Assembly (NCBI RefSeq): GCF_001457475.1 | Contig: NZ_LN831029.1 | Location: 868,001-932,000 of the forward strand | DNA length: 64,000 nucleotides | Origin: Achromobacter xylosoxidans | GTDB taxonomy: Bacteria; Pseudomonadota; Gammaproteobacteria; Burkholderiales; Burkholderiaceae_B | Reading direction: 5' to 3' | Shown here: piece after piece, positions 19,105 to 28,752 of the stretch | Layout: each line of letters opens with the position of its first letter | Numbering within the stretch: position 1 is the first letter of the stretch | The notes under the pieces: generated by a model | The model's input: only the letters and a program-made list of their open reading frames with translations | The model's database searches: none | Told to the model about the DNA's origin: nothing | Translations under genes and position numbers: made by a program

Positions 19105-20301
19105 TCAGGCCTTGGCCAGGCGCTTGAGCGCCAGCTGTACCCAGTAGGTGCCGCCCAGTGGCAGCAGTTCGTCGTTGAAGTCATAGCTGCCGTTGTGCAG
19201 CATGCACGGGCCCAGGCCATGGCCGGCGGCGCGGTGATCGCCAACGCCGTTGCCGATCCAGACGTAGCAGCCCGGCAATTCCTGCAGCATGAAGGCGAAG
19301 TCCTCGGCGCCCATGGTGGGCTGCACGTGGTCGTTGACCTTGTCGTCGCCGACGATGTCGCGCATGACTTCGGCACAGAAAGCCGCTTCTTCCGGATGGT
19401 TGATGGTGGGCGGGTAGTTGCGCTGGAAGGTGAATTCCACTTCGCAGTCCATCGCCGCGCAGGTGTGGCGCGCGATCTCTTCCATACGGCGTTCGATCAG
19501 GTCCAGCACCTCCAGCGTGAAGGTGCGCACCGTGCCGCGCAGTTCGGCGTGGTTGGGCACCACGTTGTCGGCGCTGCCGGCGTGGATCTGCGTGATGCTC
19601 AGCACCGCCGCGTCGAGCGGGTTGCGGTTGCGCGTGATGATGGTCTGCAGCGATTGCGCCAGCTGCACCGCCGCCATGACCGGGTCGATGCCCAGGTTGG
19701 GCATGCCGGCGTGGGTGCCCTTGCCCTTGATGACGATGGAGAACTCGTTGCTGGAAGCCATGATGGGGCCGGCGGTCACGCCGAACTGGCCGGGCGCCAT
19801 GCCGGGCCAGTTGTGCATGCCGAACACCGCTTCCATGGGGAAGCGCGTGAACAGGCCGTCGTCGATCATGCGCTTGGCGCCGCCGCCGCCTTCCTCGGCG
19901 GGTTGGAAGATGACGTAGACCGTGCCGGCGAAGTCGCGGTGCTGCGCCAGGTAGCGCGCGGCGGCCAGCAGCATGGCGGTGTGGCCGTCGTGGCCGCAGG
20001 CGTGCATCTTGCCGGCGTGCTTGCTGGCGTGGGCGAAGGTGTTGGCTTCCTGCATGGGCAGGGCGTCCATGTCGGCGCGCAGGCCGACGGCGCGCTCGCC
20101 GGGACGGTCGCCGCGGATGATGCCGACCACGCCGGTGCCGCCGAGGCCGCGATGGATTTCAATGCCCCATTCCTCGAGCTTGGCCGCCACCACGTCGGCG
20201 GTGCGGAATTCCTCGAACGCCAATTCGGGATGCGCGTGGATGTCGCGCCGGATCTGGGAGATATCGTCGCGCCAGGCAACGATGGGATCGAGCAGTTTCA
20301 T
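19105..20301 (-). CDS. M20-family amidohydrolase (hippurate hydrolase/aminoacylase type)
   Basis: Cytoplasmic metallo-amidohydrolase of 398 residues that should remove an acyl group from an amino acid or similar amide. Seen: HACGHDGHT with Cys102/His104 as metal ligands, catalytic Glu136-Glu137 (PAEEGGGG), His163 (GMHNWPG) and the C-terminal LHNGSYDFND with the last His ligand. The dimerisation domain is at about 180-300. It is divergent from the acyl-CoA ligase gene with a 76-base spacer, suggesting shared control. Substrate cannot be inferred further. Confidence 0.94.
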   Translation of the reverse strand: MKLLDPIVAWRDDISQIRRDIHAHPELAFEEFRTADVVAAKLEEWGIEIHRGLGGTGVVGIIRGDRPGERAVGLRADMDALPMQEANTFAHASKHAGKMHACGHDGHTAMLLAAARYLAQHRDFAGTVYVIFQPAEEGGGGAKRMIDDGLFTRFPMEAVFGMHNWPGMAPGQFGVTAGPIMASSNEFSIVIKGKGTHAGMPNLGIDPVMAAVQLAQSLQTIITRNRNPLDAAVLSITQIHAGSADNVVPNHAELRGTVRTFTLEVLDLIERRMEEIARHTCAAMDCEVEFTFQRNYPPTINHPEEAAFCAEVMRDIVGDDKVNDHVQPTMGAEDFAFMLQELPGCYVWIGNGVGDHRAAGHGLGPCMLHNGSYDFNDELLPLGGTYWVQLALKRLAKA

Positions 20302-20377
20302 GGGAAGAACCAGGCGGAATTTGGGAACGCAACAAGGTTATCATCATTCAAAAACCAATTTAATGGAGACAAACACC

Positions 20378-22078
20378 ATGACTCGCCCGTGGCTTGCCCA
20401 TTACCCGCAAGGGGTTCCCGCCGACATCTCCATCGACGGCTATGCATCGCTGACCGACCTGCTGGACCGGGCCTGCAAGCAGTACGCGGGACGCGTCGCC
20501 TGCACCGCCATGGGCAGCGACATCACCTATGCGCAGCTGGATGCGCACGCCCGCGGATTCGCAGGCTGGTTGCAGGGCCTGGGGCTGCCGAAGGGGTCGC
20601 GGGTCGCGCTGATGATGCCCAACGTGCCGGCCTACCTGGTGGCCCTGCTGGGCACCTTGCGCACCGGTCATGCGGTGGTCAACGTCAACCCGCTGTACAC
20701 GGCCGACGAATTGCAGCGGCAGTTGCTCGACAGCGGCGCGGCGGTCATCGTCATTCTCGAGAATTTCGCCCACACGCTGCAGAGCGTGGCCGACCGCGGC
20801 CAGCTCAGGCACATCGTGGTGACCGGACCGGGCGATCTGCTGGGCGGGCTGAAGGCGCCGCTGGTGAACCTGGCGGCGCGCTACATCAAGAAGATGGTGC
20901 CGCCCTGGCGGATCGATGGCGCGCTGACGCTGCCGAAGGTGCTGGCCAAGGGAGCCGGCCTGCCGTTCACCGCGCCGACCATCTCGATGGACGACCTGGC
21001 GGTGCTGCAATATACCGGCGGCACCACCGGGGTGCCCAAGGGCGCCATGCTGACGCATCGCAACCTGACCGCCAACGTGAAGCAGATGGAGGCGGTGGCG
21101 GCGCCGGCGCTGCGCGACATGGCGGATCGGCAGATCACCGTGCTGAGCGCGCTGCCGCTTTACCACGTGTTCGCCATGACGGTCTGCGGCCTGTATGGCA
21201 TGTACGCGGGCATGCGCAACGTGCTCATCATCAATCCGCGCGACCAGCCGTCGCTGATCAACGCCTGGCGCAAGACGCCCATCAACGTGTTCCCCGGCGT
21301 CAATACGCTGTTCAACGCGCTGGTGCACAACGAGGATTTCGCCAGGCTGGATTTTTCGGGATTGCGCCTGGCGCTGGGGGGCGGCATGGCGGTGCAGCAG
21401 GCGGTGGCCGAACGCTGGCTGAAGATCACCGGGCGGCCCCTGATCGAAGGCTATGGCCTGTCGGAAACCTCGCCGGTGGCCACGGTCAATCCCTGCGATG
21501 CCACGGCGTATTCCGGTTCCATCGGCCTGCCGTTGCCGTCCACCTATGTCGCCATCCTGGACGATGCGGGCAACGAGGTGCCGCTGGGCGAGCGCGGCGA
21601 AGTCTGCATCCGCGGGCCGCAGGTCATGGCCGGCTACTGGCAGAAGCCCGAAGAGACCCGTCATGTCATGACGGCGGACGGCTATTTCCGCACCGGCGAT
21701 ATCGGCATCATGGACGACAAGGGCTACACGCGCATCGTCGATCGCAAGAAGGACATGATCACCGTGTCGGGCTTCAAGGTCTATCCGAACGAGGTGGAGG
21801 CGGCGGTGTCGCAGATGCCCGGCGTGCTCGAATGCGCGGCCATCGGCGTGCCGGACGAGCACTCGGGCGAGGCGGTCAAGGTGTTCGTGGTGAAGAAGGA
21901 TCCCGCGCTGACCGAGGCCCAGGTGCAGCAGTGGTGCAAGGACAAGCTGACCGGCTACAAGCGGCCGCGCTTCGTGGAGTTCCGTGACGAGCTGCCCAAG
22001 AGCAATGTCGGCAAGATCCTGCGGCGCGAGTTGCGTCCGGATGCCGAAGCCGCTGCCGGACAGGGCCAGGCGGCTTGA
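20378..22078 (+). CDS. fadD: Long-chain fatty acid-CoA ligase (AMP-binding enzyme)
   Basis: ANL-superfamily acyl-CoA synthetase of 566 residues that activates a fatty acid with ATP and CoA. Seen: P-loop LQYTGGTTGVPKGAMLTH (about 211-228), GYGLSETSP (about 359-367), the YFRTGDIG motif, and the C-terminal DRKKDMITVSGFKVYPNEVE hinge/FACS region with the adenylation Lys near the end (NVGKILRRELR). The start at 20378 has GGAG 9 bases upstream; an in-frame ATG at 20363 overlaps that site. Size and motifs match FadD, although chain-length preference is not visible. It converges on the IMPase gene. Confidence 0.92.
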   Translation: MTRPWLAHYPQGVPADISIDGYASLTDLLDRACKQYAGRVACTAMGSDITYAQLDAHARGFAGWLQGLGLPKGSRVALMMPNVPAYLVALLGTLRTGHAVVNVNPLYTADELQRQLLDSGAAVIVILENFAHTLQSVADRGQLRHIVVTGPGDLLGGLKAPLVNLAARYIKKMVPPWRIDGALTLPKVLAKGAGLPFTAPTISMDDLAVLQYTGGTTGVPKGAMLTHRNLTANVKQMEAVAAPALRDMADRQITVLSALPLYHVFAMTVCGLYGMYAGMRNVLIINPRDQPSLINAWRKTPINVFPGVNTLFNALVHNEDFARLDFSGLRLALGGGMAVQQAVAERWLKITGRPLIEGYGLSETSPVATVNPCDATAYSGSIGLPLPSTYVAILDDAGNEVPLGERGEVCIRGPQVMAGYWQKPEETRHVMTADGYFRTGDIGIMDDKGYTRIVDRKKDMITVSGFKVYPNEVEAAVSQMPGVLECAAIGVPDEHSGEAVKVFVVKKDPALTEAQVQQWCKDKLTGYKRPRFVEFRDELPKSNVGKILRRELRPDAEAAAGQGQAA

Positions 22079-22097
22079 CCCTGTGGGCTGCCGGGCG

Positions 22098-22973
22098 TCA
22101 GTCCGGCGGGTCCAGGTGCGGGGCGATCATCGCGTGCAGGGCGCGTTCGATGTCAGGGTTGCCGGCCACGACGCGTCCGCCGATGGGCCAGGAATCCCGC
22201 TGGTGCATATCGCTGCAGGCGCCGCCCGCCTCGCGCACGATCAGGGTGCCGGCGGCCACGTCCCACGGCGCCAGGCCCATTTCCCAATAGCCGTCGTAGC
22301 GGCCGCAGGCGGTCCAGGCCAGGTCGAGCGCCGCCGCGCCCATGCGCCGCACGCCGCGGGCGCGGTTGATGGCGTCGTGCAGCATGGGCATGTACTGGCT
22401 GGCGAAGGAGAAATCGCGGAAAGGGAAGCCCGTGGCCAGCACCGAGTCTTCGATCGTGCGGGTGCGCGAGCAGCTGATGCGGCGGCCATTGAGCCAGGCG
22501 CCCAGGCCATACACCGCGGTGAAGAGTTCCTCGCGGCTGGGATCGTAGACCACGCCGGCCACCGGCATGTCCTGCGCCAGGCGTTCATTGGCCGAGATGG
22601 CGGTGCCGGCGTGCGCGATCAGGGCAATCGAGACCGCGTAGTGGGGAATGTCGTGCAGGAAGTTGGTGGTGCCGTCGAGCGGGTCGATGTACCAGGTGGC
22701 GGCGCCCTGCGCCTGGCCGCCGGTTTCCTCGGCGACGATGCCGAACCGGGGCGTGCGCGCCCGCAGTTCGTCGATGATGGCCGCCTCGGCCTCGCGATCG
22801 GCTTGCGAGACGAGATCGTTGCGCGCCTTGCGATCGATCACGAGGTCGGCGCGGTGGTGCGCGTAGGATTGCAGGATGGCCGCGCCGGCATGGGCCGCTG
22901 TGACCGCGGCGTCCAGTGCCGCGCACAGGTCGATGGGCGAGGTCAGCGAGCGGGGCGTGTCGTAGGTTTCCAT
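22098..22973 (-). CDS. Inositol-monophosphatase family protein (SuhB-like)
   Basis: A 291-residue Mg2+-dependent phosphatase. Seen: the first metal-site Glu in EETGG (about residue 92), WYIDPLDGTTNF with the DPLDGT metal motif (about 104-115) and WDVAAGTLIVREAGG with the third metal Asp (about 240). In enterobacteria SuhB also acts in rRNA antitermination; whether this copy does is unknown. The start at 22973 (METYDT) fits the family better than the frame's first ATG at 23051. Only 19 bases separate its stop from that of the acyl-CoA ligase. Confidence 0.92.
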   Translation of the reverse strand: METYDTPRSLTSPIDLCAALDAAVTAAHAGAAILQSYAHHRADLVIDRKARNDLVSQADREAEAAIIDELRARTPRFGIVAEETGGQAQGAATWYIDPLDGTTNFLHDIPHYAVSIALIAHAGTAISANERLAQDMPVAGVVYDPSREELFTAVYGLGAWLNGRRISCSRTRTIEDSVLATGFPFRDFSFASQYMPMLHDAINRARGVRRMGAAALDLAWTACGRYDGYWEMGLAPWDVAAGTLIVREAGGACSDMHQRDSWPIGGRVVAGNPDIERALHAMIAPHLDPPD

Positions 22974-23121
22974 GAAACCAGTGTAAGCCCAGGTATGCGT
23001 CAGGACCGTTGCGGCGGGGCAAAAGCCGCGCCGCGCGTGGTGCGCATCCAACGCACGCGGCCACGTCGTCAGATAATCCCGCCTTGCCGATATTCCCGAT
23101 TTTTACTTGAGCCGCCGTCCC

Positions 23122-24993
23122 ATGTCCTCGTCCTATGTGCCCCTGACCCCCGCCGTTGCCGGATTCGACGAGCAGGGCCGGCTCTACAGTCCCGCGTATG
23201 GCGATGTCTACCATTCGCCGTCCGGCGCCCTGGGGCAGGCCGAGCATGTATTCCTGCGCGGCAACGGCCTGCCGGAGCGATGGCGCGGGCGCGATGCGTT
23301 CACGGTGTGCGAAACCGGCTTTGGCCTGGGCCTGAACTTCCTGGCGCTGTGGCGCGCGTGGCGCGACGACCCGCAACGCGCGCATCGCCTGCACGTCGTA
23401 TCGCTGGAGGCGCATCCTTTCGGTCGTGAAGACCTGGCGGCGCTGCTGGCGCGGCATGCGCGCGAGGCCCTGGCGCCGCTGGCGGCGCAGCTGGCGGCGC
23501 AATGGCCGCCCTTGCTGCCCGGGCTGCACCGGCTCGAATTCGAGGGGGGCGCGGTGACGCTGACGCTCGGGTTCGGCGACGCGCAGGCGCTGGCGCCGCG
23601 CCTGTCGGCGCGCGTGGACGCGTATTTCCTGGACGGCTTTGCGCCCGAGCGCAACCCGCGCATGTGGGAAGCGCCCTTGCTCAAAGACCTGGCGCGGCTG
23701 GCTGCGCCGGACGCCACGGTCGCCACCTGGGCCTGCACTGGAGAGCTGCGGCGGGCCTTGCAGGAGGCGGGTTTCGCGGTGCGGCGCGCGCCGGGCTACG
23801 GCGGCAAATGGCACATGACGGTGGGCACGGCGACAGCGGGCGCGGACGCCGCGCCGGCCGCGGTCGGCGAAAACGCCCGGCATGCGCTGGTGGTGGGCGG
23901 CGGATTGGCAGGCGCGGGCATCGCGCAAGCGCTGGCCCTGCGCGGCTGGGGCGTGACCGTGCTGGACGCCGGCTTGGCGCGGGGCGTGCCGGCCCATGCC
24001 GGCCATGTGGCGGCGGCGCTGACGCCGGTGCTGGCGCGTGACGACAATGCCCGCGCGCGATTGTCGCGCGCCGGCAGCGGCCGCGCCCTGGCGCGTTGGG
24101 CCGGCCTGCCGGGTGGCGCGGCGCCGCGGGTCTGCGGCACGGTCCAGCTCGAGCGTGATGCGGGCCGCGCGGCGGCATTGGCGGACACCTTGGCAACCCT
24201 GGCCTTCCCCGCCGACTGGGCGCGCGCGGTGAGCCGCGACGAAGCCAGCGCGCTGGCGGGCCTGCCGCTGGCGCGCGGCGGCGTGTTTTTTGGGCAGGGC
24301 ATGTTGGTGCAGCCCAGCGAATTGATTCCGGCCTTGCTGGCAACGCCGGGCGTGCGGGCGGTGCCGGGCAGTGTGGCCCGGGTGGAGCGCGGCGCCGATG
24401 GCTGGCGCGCGCTGGATGCGGTGGGGGCAACGCTGGCGCGGGCCGATCATGTGATCCTCGCCAACGCTTTTGGCGCGCAACAGGTGCTGGCCGCCAGCAA
24501 TCTGCTGGCGCCCTTGCCGCGGGTGGCGCAGATGCATGCGCTGGCGGGTGAAGTCACGCTGGTGCCGGCGGCCGCGCTGGGCGGCGGCCCGCGTTGCGTG
24601 GTGGGAGGCGAAGGCTATCTGCTGCCGGACACCGGTCGCGGCTGTGTGGCGGGCAGCACCTACGTGCATGGCGCCAGCGAGGCGCGCATCGGCGCCGAGG
24701 GCCAGCGCGTTACCTTGGATAAGGCGGCCGGCCTGCTGGGCGAAGGTTTTGCCGCCTTCCATGCCCTGGCGCCGGGCAGCCTGCCGGGCTGGGCGGGGTG
24801 GCGCGCGGTGTTGCCGGGGCGCCTGCCGGCGGTGGGCGAATTGCCGCATGCGCCAGGCCTGTGGCTGGCCGTCGGCTATGCCTCGCGCGGCCTGTCGTGG
24901 TCGGCGCTGATGGGCGACCTGATCGCGGCCCGCCTCTGCGGCGAGCCGTCACCTCTTGAAACGGATCTGGCTGGCCTGATCGCGCCCCGCTGA
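23122..24993 (+). CDS. mnmC: Bifunctional tRNA wobble-uridine enzyme MnmC
   Basis: Fused enzyme of 623 residues that finishes the mnm5(s2)U34 modification of tRNA. The N-terminal methyltransferase domain (about 1-245) has the SAM motif [12 protein letters not shown] (63-74) and [12 protein letters not shown] (about 174-185). The C-terminal FAD oxidase domain (about 253-623) begins with [15 protein letters not shown] and converts cmnm5U to nm5U. The start at 23122 (MSSSYV) is used over 23107. Notably the window also carries tRNA-Lys(UUU), a natural substrate. It stands alone between the IMPase and GH31 genes. Confidence 0.96.
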   Translation: MSSSYVPLTPAVAGFDEQGRLYSPAYGDVYHSPSGALGQAEHVFLRGNGLPERWRGRDAFTVCETGFGLGLNFLALWRAWRDDPQRAHRLHVVSLEAHPFGREDLAALLARHAREALAPLAAQLAAQWPPLLPGLHRLEFEGGAVTLTLGFGDAQALAPRLSARVDAYFLDGFAPERNPRMWEAPLLKDLARLAAPDATVATWACTGELRRALQEAGFAVRRAPGYGGKWHMTVGTATAGADAAPAAVGENARHALVVGGGLAGAGIAQALALRGWGVTVLDAGLARGVPAHAGHVAAALTPVLARDDNARARLSRAGSGRALARWAGLPGGAAPRVCGTVQLERDAGRAAALADTLATLAFPADWARAVSRDEASALAGLPLARGGVFFGQGMLVQPSELIPALLATPGVRAVPGSVARVERGADGWRALDAVGATLARADHVILANAFGAQQVLAASNLLAPLPRVAQMHALAGEVTLVPAAALGGGPRCVVGGEGYLLPDTGRGCVAGSTYVHGASEARIGAEGQRVTLDKAAGLLGEGFAAFHALAPGSLPGWAGWRAVLPGRLPAVGELPHAPGLWLAVGYASRGLSWSALMGDLIAARLCGEPSPLETDLAGLIAPR

Positions 24994-25042
24994 AAAAAAC
25001 TTCGGGCTGGCGCGGGGCGCTGCGTCCGCTAGCGTAGAATTG

Positions 25043-25070
25043 TGGCAAATGCCAGGATTTGGCGCCAAAT
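25043..25070. promoter_or_regulatory. Adjacent palindromes upstream of the GH31 gene
   Basis: TGGCA-AA-TGCCA (25043-25054) is followed two bases later by the perfect 14-mer ATTTGGCGCCAAAT (25057-25070). They lie in the 270-base gap between mnmC and the GH31 gene, about 195 bases before the GTG. The gap also holds a weak GGGG-N8-CCCC hairpin with six T at 25139-25160. An operator role is inferred from symmetry only. Confidence 0.4.
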
Positions 25071-25263
25071 GGGTTCGCGTTGCGGACAAACCAGGCGTTT
25101 CGGCGGCGCGTCGGCAACGCTCTGGATGCCGGCCCGCCGGGGCTTTGTGACCCCTTTTTTGGATGATATCGCCGTCCAAAAGAGGGACCGAGTTTATTTC
25201 AAAGCTCAAATCCGTCAAAATAGCGTCTTTTGATGGTTTTTGGCTTAAGCCGGGGGATGCTCT

Positions 25264-27489
25264 GTGCCGCCCAAGTTCGACTTTGCCCATACTACCCAGC
25301 TCGACAACATCGAGCTGCTGACGTCCCGCCCCAGTCGCATCGATTTCGACGCGGGCGATGGGTTGCACCTGGTAGTCGAGGCGCATGCGCCTGGTGTGTT
25401 CCGCCTGCGCTGCGGCGAGGCGAACCACCTTACCGATGACAAACCCGGCGCGCGCGCGCGCGCCGTGGCCGAGATGTTGCTCGCGCGCCAGGAGGCGGTG
25501 GGCGAGGCCGCCATCGCCCCGCGCGACGGCGGCGACGGTTGGCGCATCACCCAGGGCGACGTGGCCCTGGAAATCCAATCCAATCCCGTCCGCTTCGCGC
25601 TCTACCGCAACGAAGAGCGGGTGTTCGAGTCCGAGGTTTCCGCGCATACGCCCGCATTCGGGCACAACGCGCTGGACCAGGCCGACGCCGCGGCCTGGAC
25701 CGCCGGTTTCACCCTGCTGCCGGACGAACGCGTCTACGGCCTGGGCGAAACCCCGGGCGACCTGAATCGCCGCGAAGAATCCGTCGTGTCCGACGACCCC
25801 GAGCATCGCGCCCTGCCGCTGGCATGGAGTCCGCGCGGCTGGGGCCTGTACGTCAACACGATGCGCCGGGTCGAACACTCGGTCGGCGTGGCGCCGGCCG
25901 ATTCTGCCTATGTCGTCAGTGTCGACGACGTGGTGCTGGACGTGTTCCTGTTCGCCGGCGAACCCGCCGAAATCCTGAACCAGTACACCGCGCTGACCGG
26001 CCGCGCCGGCCAGCCGGTGCTGTGGGCCATGGGCGCCTGGCTGCAGCAGGCCAGCGGCGAGATGCCGACGCAGACCGTGGCGCTGCTGGGCCGCATGCGC
26101 GAGAACCAGATCCCGGTCGACGCCGTGACGCTGGCGCAGCCGGCGGCCTGGGGCTTCCAGGCCGACAAGACCGTGTTCGAATGGGACGCCCAGCGCTTCC
26201 CCGACGCCAAGCAGATGCTGGCGCTGTTCCACAAGCACAACGTGCACGTGGCGGCCTCGGGTTTCCCGGGTGTCATCAAGACCAGTCCGCTGTTCGAGGA
26301 ACTCGAGGACCGTGGCTGGCTGCTGACGCGCGAAGACGGTTCGGCGCAGGTGTTCGACGGCAATGCCGCCACCTCGGGCCAGCCCTATGGCCTGCTGGAC
26401 CTGACCTATCGCGACATCTACAATCTGTGGGTCGAGCGCCATCGCCAACTGGTCGAGGACGGCCTGGACGCGCCGGCCTGCGACGCCCAGATCGCCATCC
26501 CCGACGGCGTATCCGCCCGCAATGGCGAGACCGGCCCGGCGCTGCGCAGCATGTATCCGCTGCTGGTGCGCCGCGCGCTGTTCGACGCCGTCGCCGGCCT
26601 GAAGGTGCCGCCCGAAGGCGTGGTGCCCAGCACCGACCTGTTCCCGGCCGCGCAGCGCCTGCCGTGGCAGGTGGGGCCGCAGGTCGACAACACCTGGGAA
26701 GGCCTGCGCCACACCCTGCGTACCGCGCTGTCGATCGGCGCCTCGGGCCTGCCGGTCCAGGTGCACGGCATCGGCACGGGCGGGCGCGGCACCGCCGACA
26801 TGACGCCCGAGTTGTACCTGCGCTGGCTGACCGCCGGCGTGTTCTCGGCGAATTTCTCGTTCCAGGGCGTGGCCGGCCTGCTGCCGTGGGACTTCGGTGA
26901 CGAGACCCTGGCCCACGTCAAGACCTGGATGCAGTGGCGTTACCGCCTGGTGCCCTACGTGCTGGGCGCCATCGAGGATGCCGCGCGCACCGGCCTGCCG
27001 GTGCAGCGTTCCATGGCGCTGTCGTTCCCGAATGATCCGCATGCCCACGAATGGGACCTGCAATACCTGCTGGGGCCGGCCTTGCTGGTGGCGCCGATCA
27101 CCGCGCCGGGCAAGCAGGTGCGGGTGTATCTGCCCAAGGGCGAAGCGTGGTGGGACCTGAACACCGGCCATCGCTATGAAGGCGGCACCACCTGGACCAT
27201 CGACTGCGAGCCGGGACAATACCCGGTGTTCGGGCGCGAAGGGCACATGCTCTGTCTCGGCCCGGCGGCGCAGCATACCGGCGAATTCAATTCGGCCCGC
27301 ATCCTGGACGAAGTCTGGATGTTCGGCATGCCGGTGCACAACCCGGTGGTCATGCGCAACAAGATCCGCGTCATGCAGATGCAGGGCTCCAGCTACATCA
27401 AGGGGCTGGAAGGCCTGCGCATTTCGCCGTCCGAGGGGCTGGAGGTCAAGCGCCGCGGCGCGGAAGTCCGCATCTCGCGCGCTCGCTGA
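25264..27489 (+). CDS. Glycoside hydrolase family 31 protein (alpha-glucosidase/xylosidase type)
   Basis: A 741-residue GH31 protein. Seen: an N-terminal beta-sandwich (about 1-240, with FTLLPDERVYGLGE), a catalytic barrel (about 250-590) and C-terminal beta domains. Aligning with family motifs, Asp407 in PACDAQI is the probable nucleophile (FKTDFGE position) and Asp475 in GPQVDNTWEGL the acid/base, although the surrounding residues are divergent (no W-x-D-M-N-E). The GTG start at 25264 has GGGGGA 7 bases upstream. No signal peptide, so cytoplasmic. No sugar transporter is adjacent; it ends just before a bidirectional terminator. Substrate is unknown. Confidence 0.85.
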   Translation: MPPKFDFAHTTQLDNIELLTSRPSRIDFDAGDGLHLVVEAHAPGVFRLRCGEANHLTDDKPGARARAVAEMLLARQEAVGEAAIAPRDGGDGWRITQGDVALEIQSNPVRFALYRNEERVFESEVSAHTPAFGHNALDQADAAAWTAGFTLLPDERVYGLGETPGDLNRREESVVSDDPEHRALPLAWSPRGWGLYVNTMRRVEHSVGVAPADSAYVVSVDDVVLDVFLFAGEPAEILNQYTALTGRAGQPVLWAMGAWLQQASGEMPTQTVALLGRMRENQIPVDAVTLAQPAAWGFQADKTVFEWDAQRFPDAKQMLALFHKHNVHVAASGFPGVIKTSPLFEELEDRGWLLTREDGSAQVFDGNAATSGQPYGLLDLTYRDIYNLWVERHRQLVEDGLDAPACDAQIAIPDGVSARNGETGPALRSMYPLLVRRALFDAVAGLKVPPEGVVPSTDLFPAAQRLPWQVGPQVDNTWEGLRHTLRTALSIGASGLPVQVHGIGTGGRGTADMTPELYLRWLTAGVFSANFSFQGVAGLLPWDFGDETLAHVKTWMQWRYRLVPYVLGAIEDAARTGLPVQRSMALSFPNDPHAHEWDLQYLLGPALLVAPITAPGKQVRVYLPKGEAWWDLNTGHRYEGGTTWTIDCEPGQYPVFGREGHMLCLGPAAQHTGEFNSARILDEVWMFGMPVHNPVVMRNKIRVMQMQGSSYIKGLEGLRISPSEGLEVKRRGAEVRISRAR

Positions 27490-27521
27490 AGCCAGGCGAG
27501 GCCGGCGCGCCGGCCGCCGAT

Positions 27522-27565
27522 AAAAAAAGGGCAGTCAGGAAGGCTTTCCTTCCCGACTGCCCTTT
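27522..27565. terminator. Bidirectional terminator between GH31 gene and metN
   Basis: AAAGGGCAGTC and GACTGCCCTTT pair around an inner GGAAGG/CCTTCC stem with one A-C mismatch and loop CTTT, a 17-bp arm. Seven A precede the stem and T follows it. A perfect GC palindrome GCCGGCGCGCCGGC lies just before at 27501-27514. Confidence 0.85.
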
Positions 27566-27626
27566 ACGTCTTTGCGCGGACGTCTTTTATATTACTGTCA
27601 GTTATTAAAAATGGAAAAAACGGTCG

Positions 27627-27643
27627 TTCTCTTTAGAAGAGAA
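27627..27643. promoter_or_regulatory. Perfect 17-base palindrome before metN
   Basis: TTCTCTT-TAG-AAGAGAA lies 21-37 bases upstream of the metN ATG in an AT-rich leader that includes TTATTAAAA. It is a candidate operator, or an RNA hairpin near the ribosome site, for methionine-responsive control. No SAM riboswitch consensus was recognised. Confidence 0.5.
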
Positions 27644-27663
27644 AAGATACAAAATCGCTTGCC

Positions 27664-28752
27664 ATGATTCAGATCGAGAACCTATCCAAGACCTACGCCA
27701 CGCCGCACGGCCAGTTCCAGGCGCTGCGTGGCATCAACCTGCATATCCAGCAGGGCGAGGTCTTCGGCATCATCGGCCCCAGCGGGGCCGGTAAAAGCAC
27801 GCTGGTCCAGTGCATCAACCTGCTGGAGCGCCCGAACGAAGGTTCCATCGCCATCGGCGGCCAGGCCCTGACCGGGCTGAGCGAGGCGCAGTTGCGCGCC
27901 CAGCGCCGCCGCATCGGCATGGTGTTCCAGGGCTTCAACCTGCTGTCGCGCCGCACGGTGTATGGCAACGTGGCGTTGCCGCTGGAAATCGCCGGCGTCG
28001 CCAAGAGCGAGATCCCGGCCCGCGTCGAGCGCCTCTTGGCGCTGGTGGGCCTGGAGCACCTGCGCGACCGTTATCCCAGCCAGATCAGCGGCGGCCAGAA
28101 GCAGCGTGTCGGCATCGCGCGCGCCCTGGCCAACAATCCGGACGTGCTGCTCAGCGACGAAGCCACCTCCGCGCTCGACCCCGAGACCACGCACAACATC
28201 CTGGCGCTGCTGCGCGACATCAATCGCAAGACCGGTGTCACCGTGGTCATGATCACGCACCAGATGGAAGTGGTGCGCGAGGTCTGCGACCGCGTGGCCG
28301 TGCTGTCCCAGGGCGAAGTGGTCGAGATGGGCAGCACGCGCGAAGTGTTCGCGCAGCCGCGCCACGAAGTGACCCGCGCCATGGTGTCGGCCGCGACCGC
28401 GTCGGACCTGACCGACGCCACGCTGGCCGCCGTCAAGCAACGCATCGAGACGCTGGCCGCCGCCAAGCCGGGCCAGGCCGTGCGCCTGCTGCGCCTGTCG
28501 CTGACCGGCACCGACGCGTCGGGTTCGTTCCTGTCCGACCTGTCGACGCAGTATTCGCTGGACGTGGGCCTGGTGCAGGCGCGCGTCGAAGACATCCAGG
28601 GCGTGGCCGTCGGCACGATGTTCGTGCTGGCCCAAGGCACGCCCGCCGCGGTCAGGGACGCCATCGCCGCGTTGACCGCCCGTGACATCACCGTTGAAGA
28701 AATTGCCCATGAGTCCGCAACTGATCGACCTGCTTATTACGTCGCTGCTTGA
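27664..28752 (+). CDS. metN: D/L-methionine ABC importer ATPase MetN
   Basis: Cytoplasmic ATPase of the methionine importer, 362 residues. Seen: Walker A GPSGAGKST at 38-46, signature ISGGQKQR (about 141-148), Walker B VLLSDEATSALDPE, the switch His in MITHQ, and a C-terminal NIL/ACT-like domain (about 265-345) that binds methionine and inhibits transport when the internal pool is high. It is the first gene of metNIQ; the metI start lies 44 bases inside its 3' end. A palindrome just upstream may carry the transcriptional control. Confidence 0.96.
   Translation: MIQIENLSKTYATPHGQFQALRGINLHIQQGEVFGIIGPSGAGKSTLVQCINLLERPNEGSIAIGGQALTGLSEAQLRAQRRRIGMVFQGFNLLSRRTVYGNVALPLEIAGVAKSEIPARVERLLALVGLEHLRDRYPSQISGGQKQRVGIARALANNPDVLLSDEATSALDPETTHNILALLRDINRKTGVTVVMITHQMEVVREVCDRVAVLSQGEVVEMGSTREVFAQPRHEVTRAMVSAATASDLTDATLAAVKQRIETLAAAKPGQAVRLLRLSLTGTDASGSFLSDLSTQYSLDVGLVQARVEDIQGVAVGTMFVLAQGTPAAVRDAIAALTARDITVEEIAHESATDRPAYYVAA

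Noticed and set aside
18130..21987. 1285-codon open frame on the plus strand
   Set aside because: It runs through the LysR gene, antisense through the M20 gene and into the acyl-CoA ligase in the wrong frame; composition is Arg/Gly/Ala-rich without motifs.
22585..24849. 754-codon open frame opposite mnmC
   Set aside because: Antisense to mnmC, with low-complexity Arg/Gln/Ala sequence.
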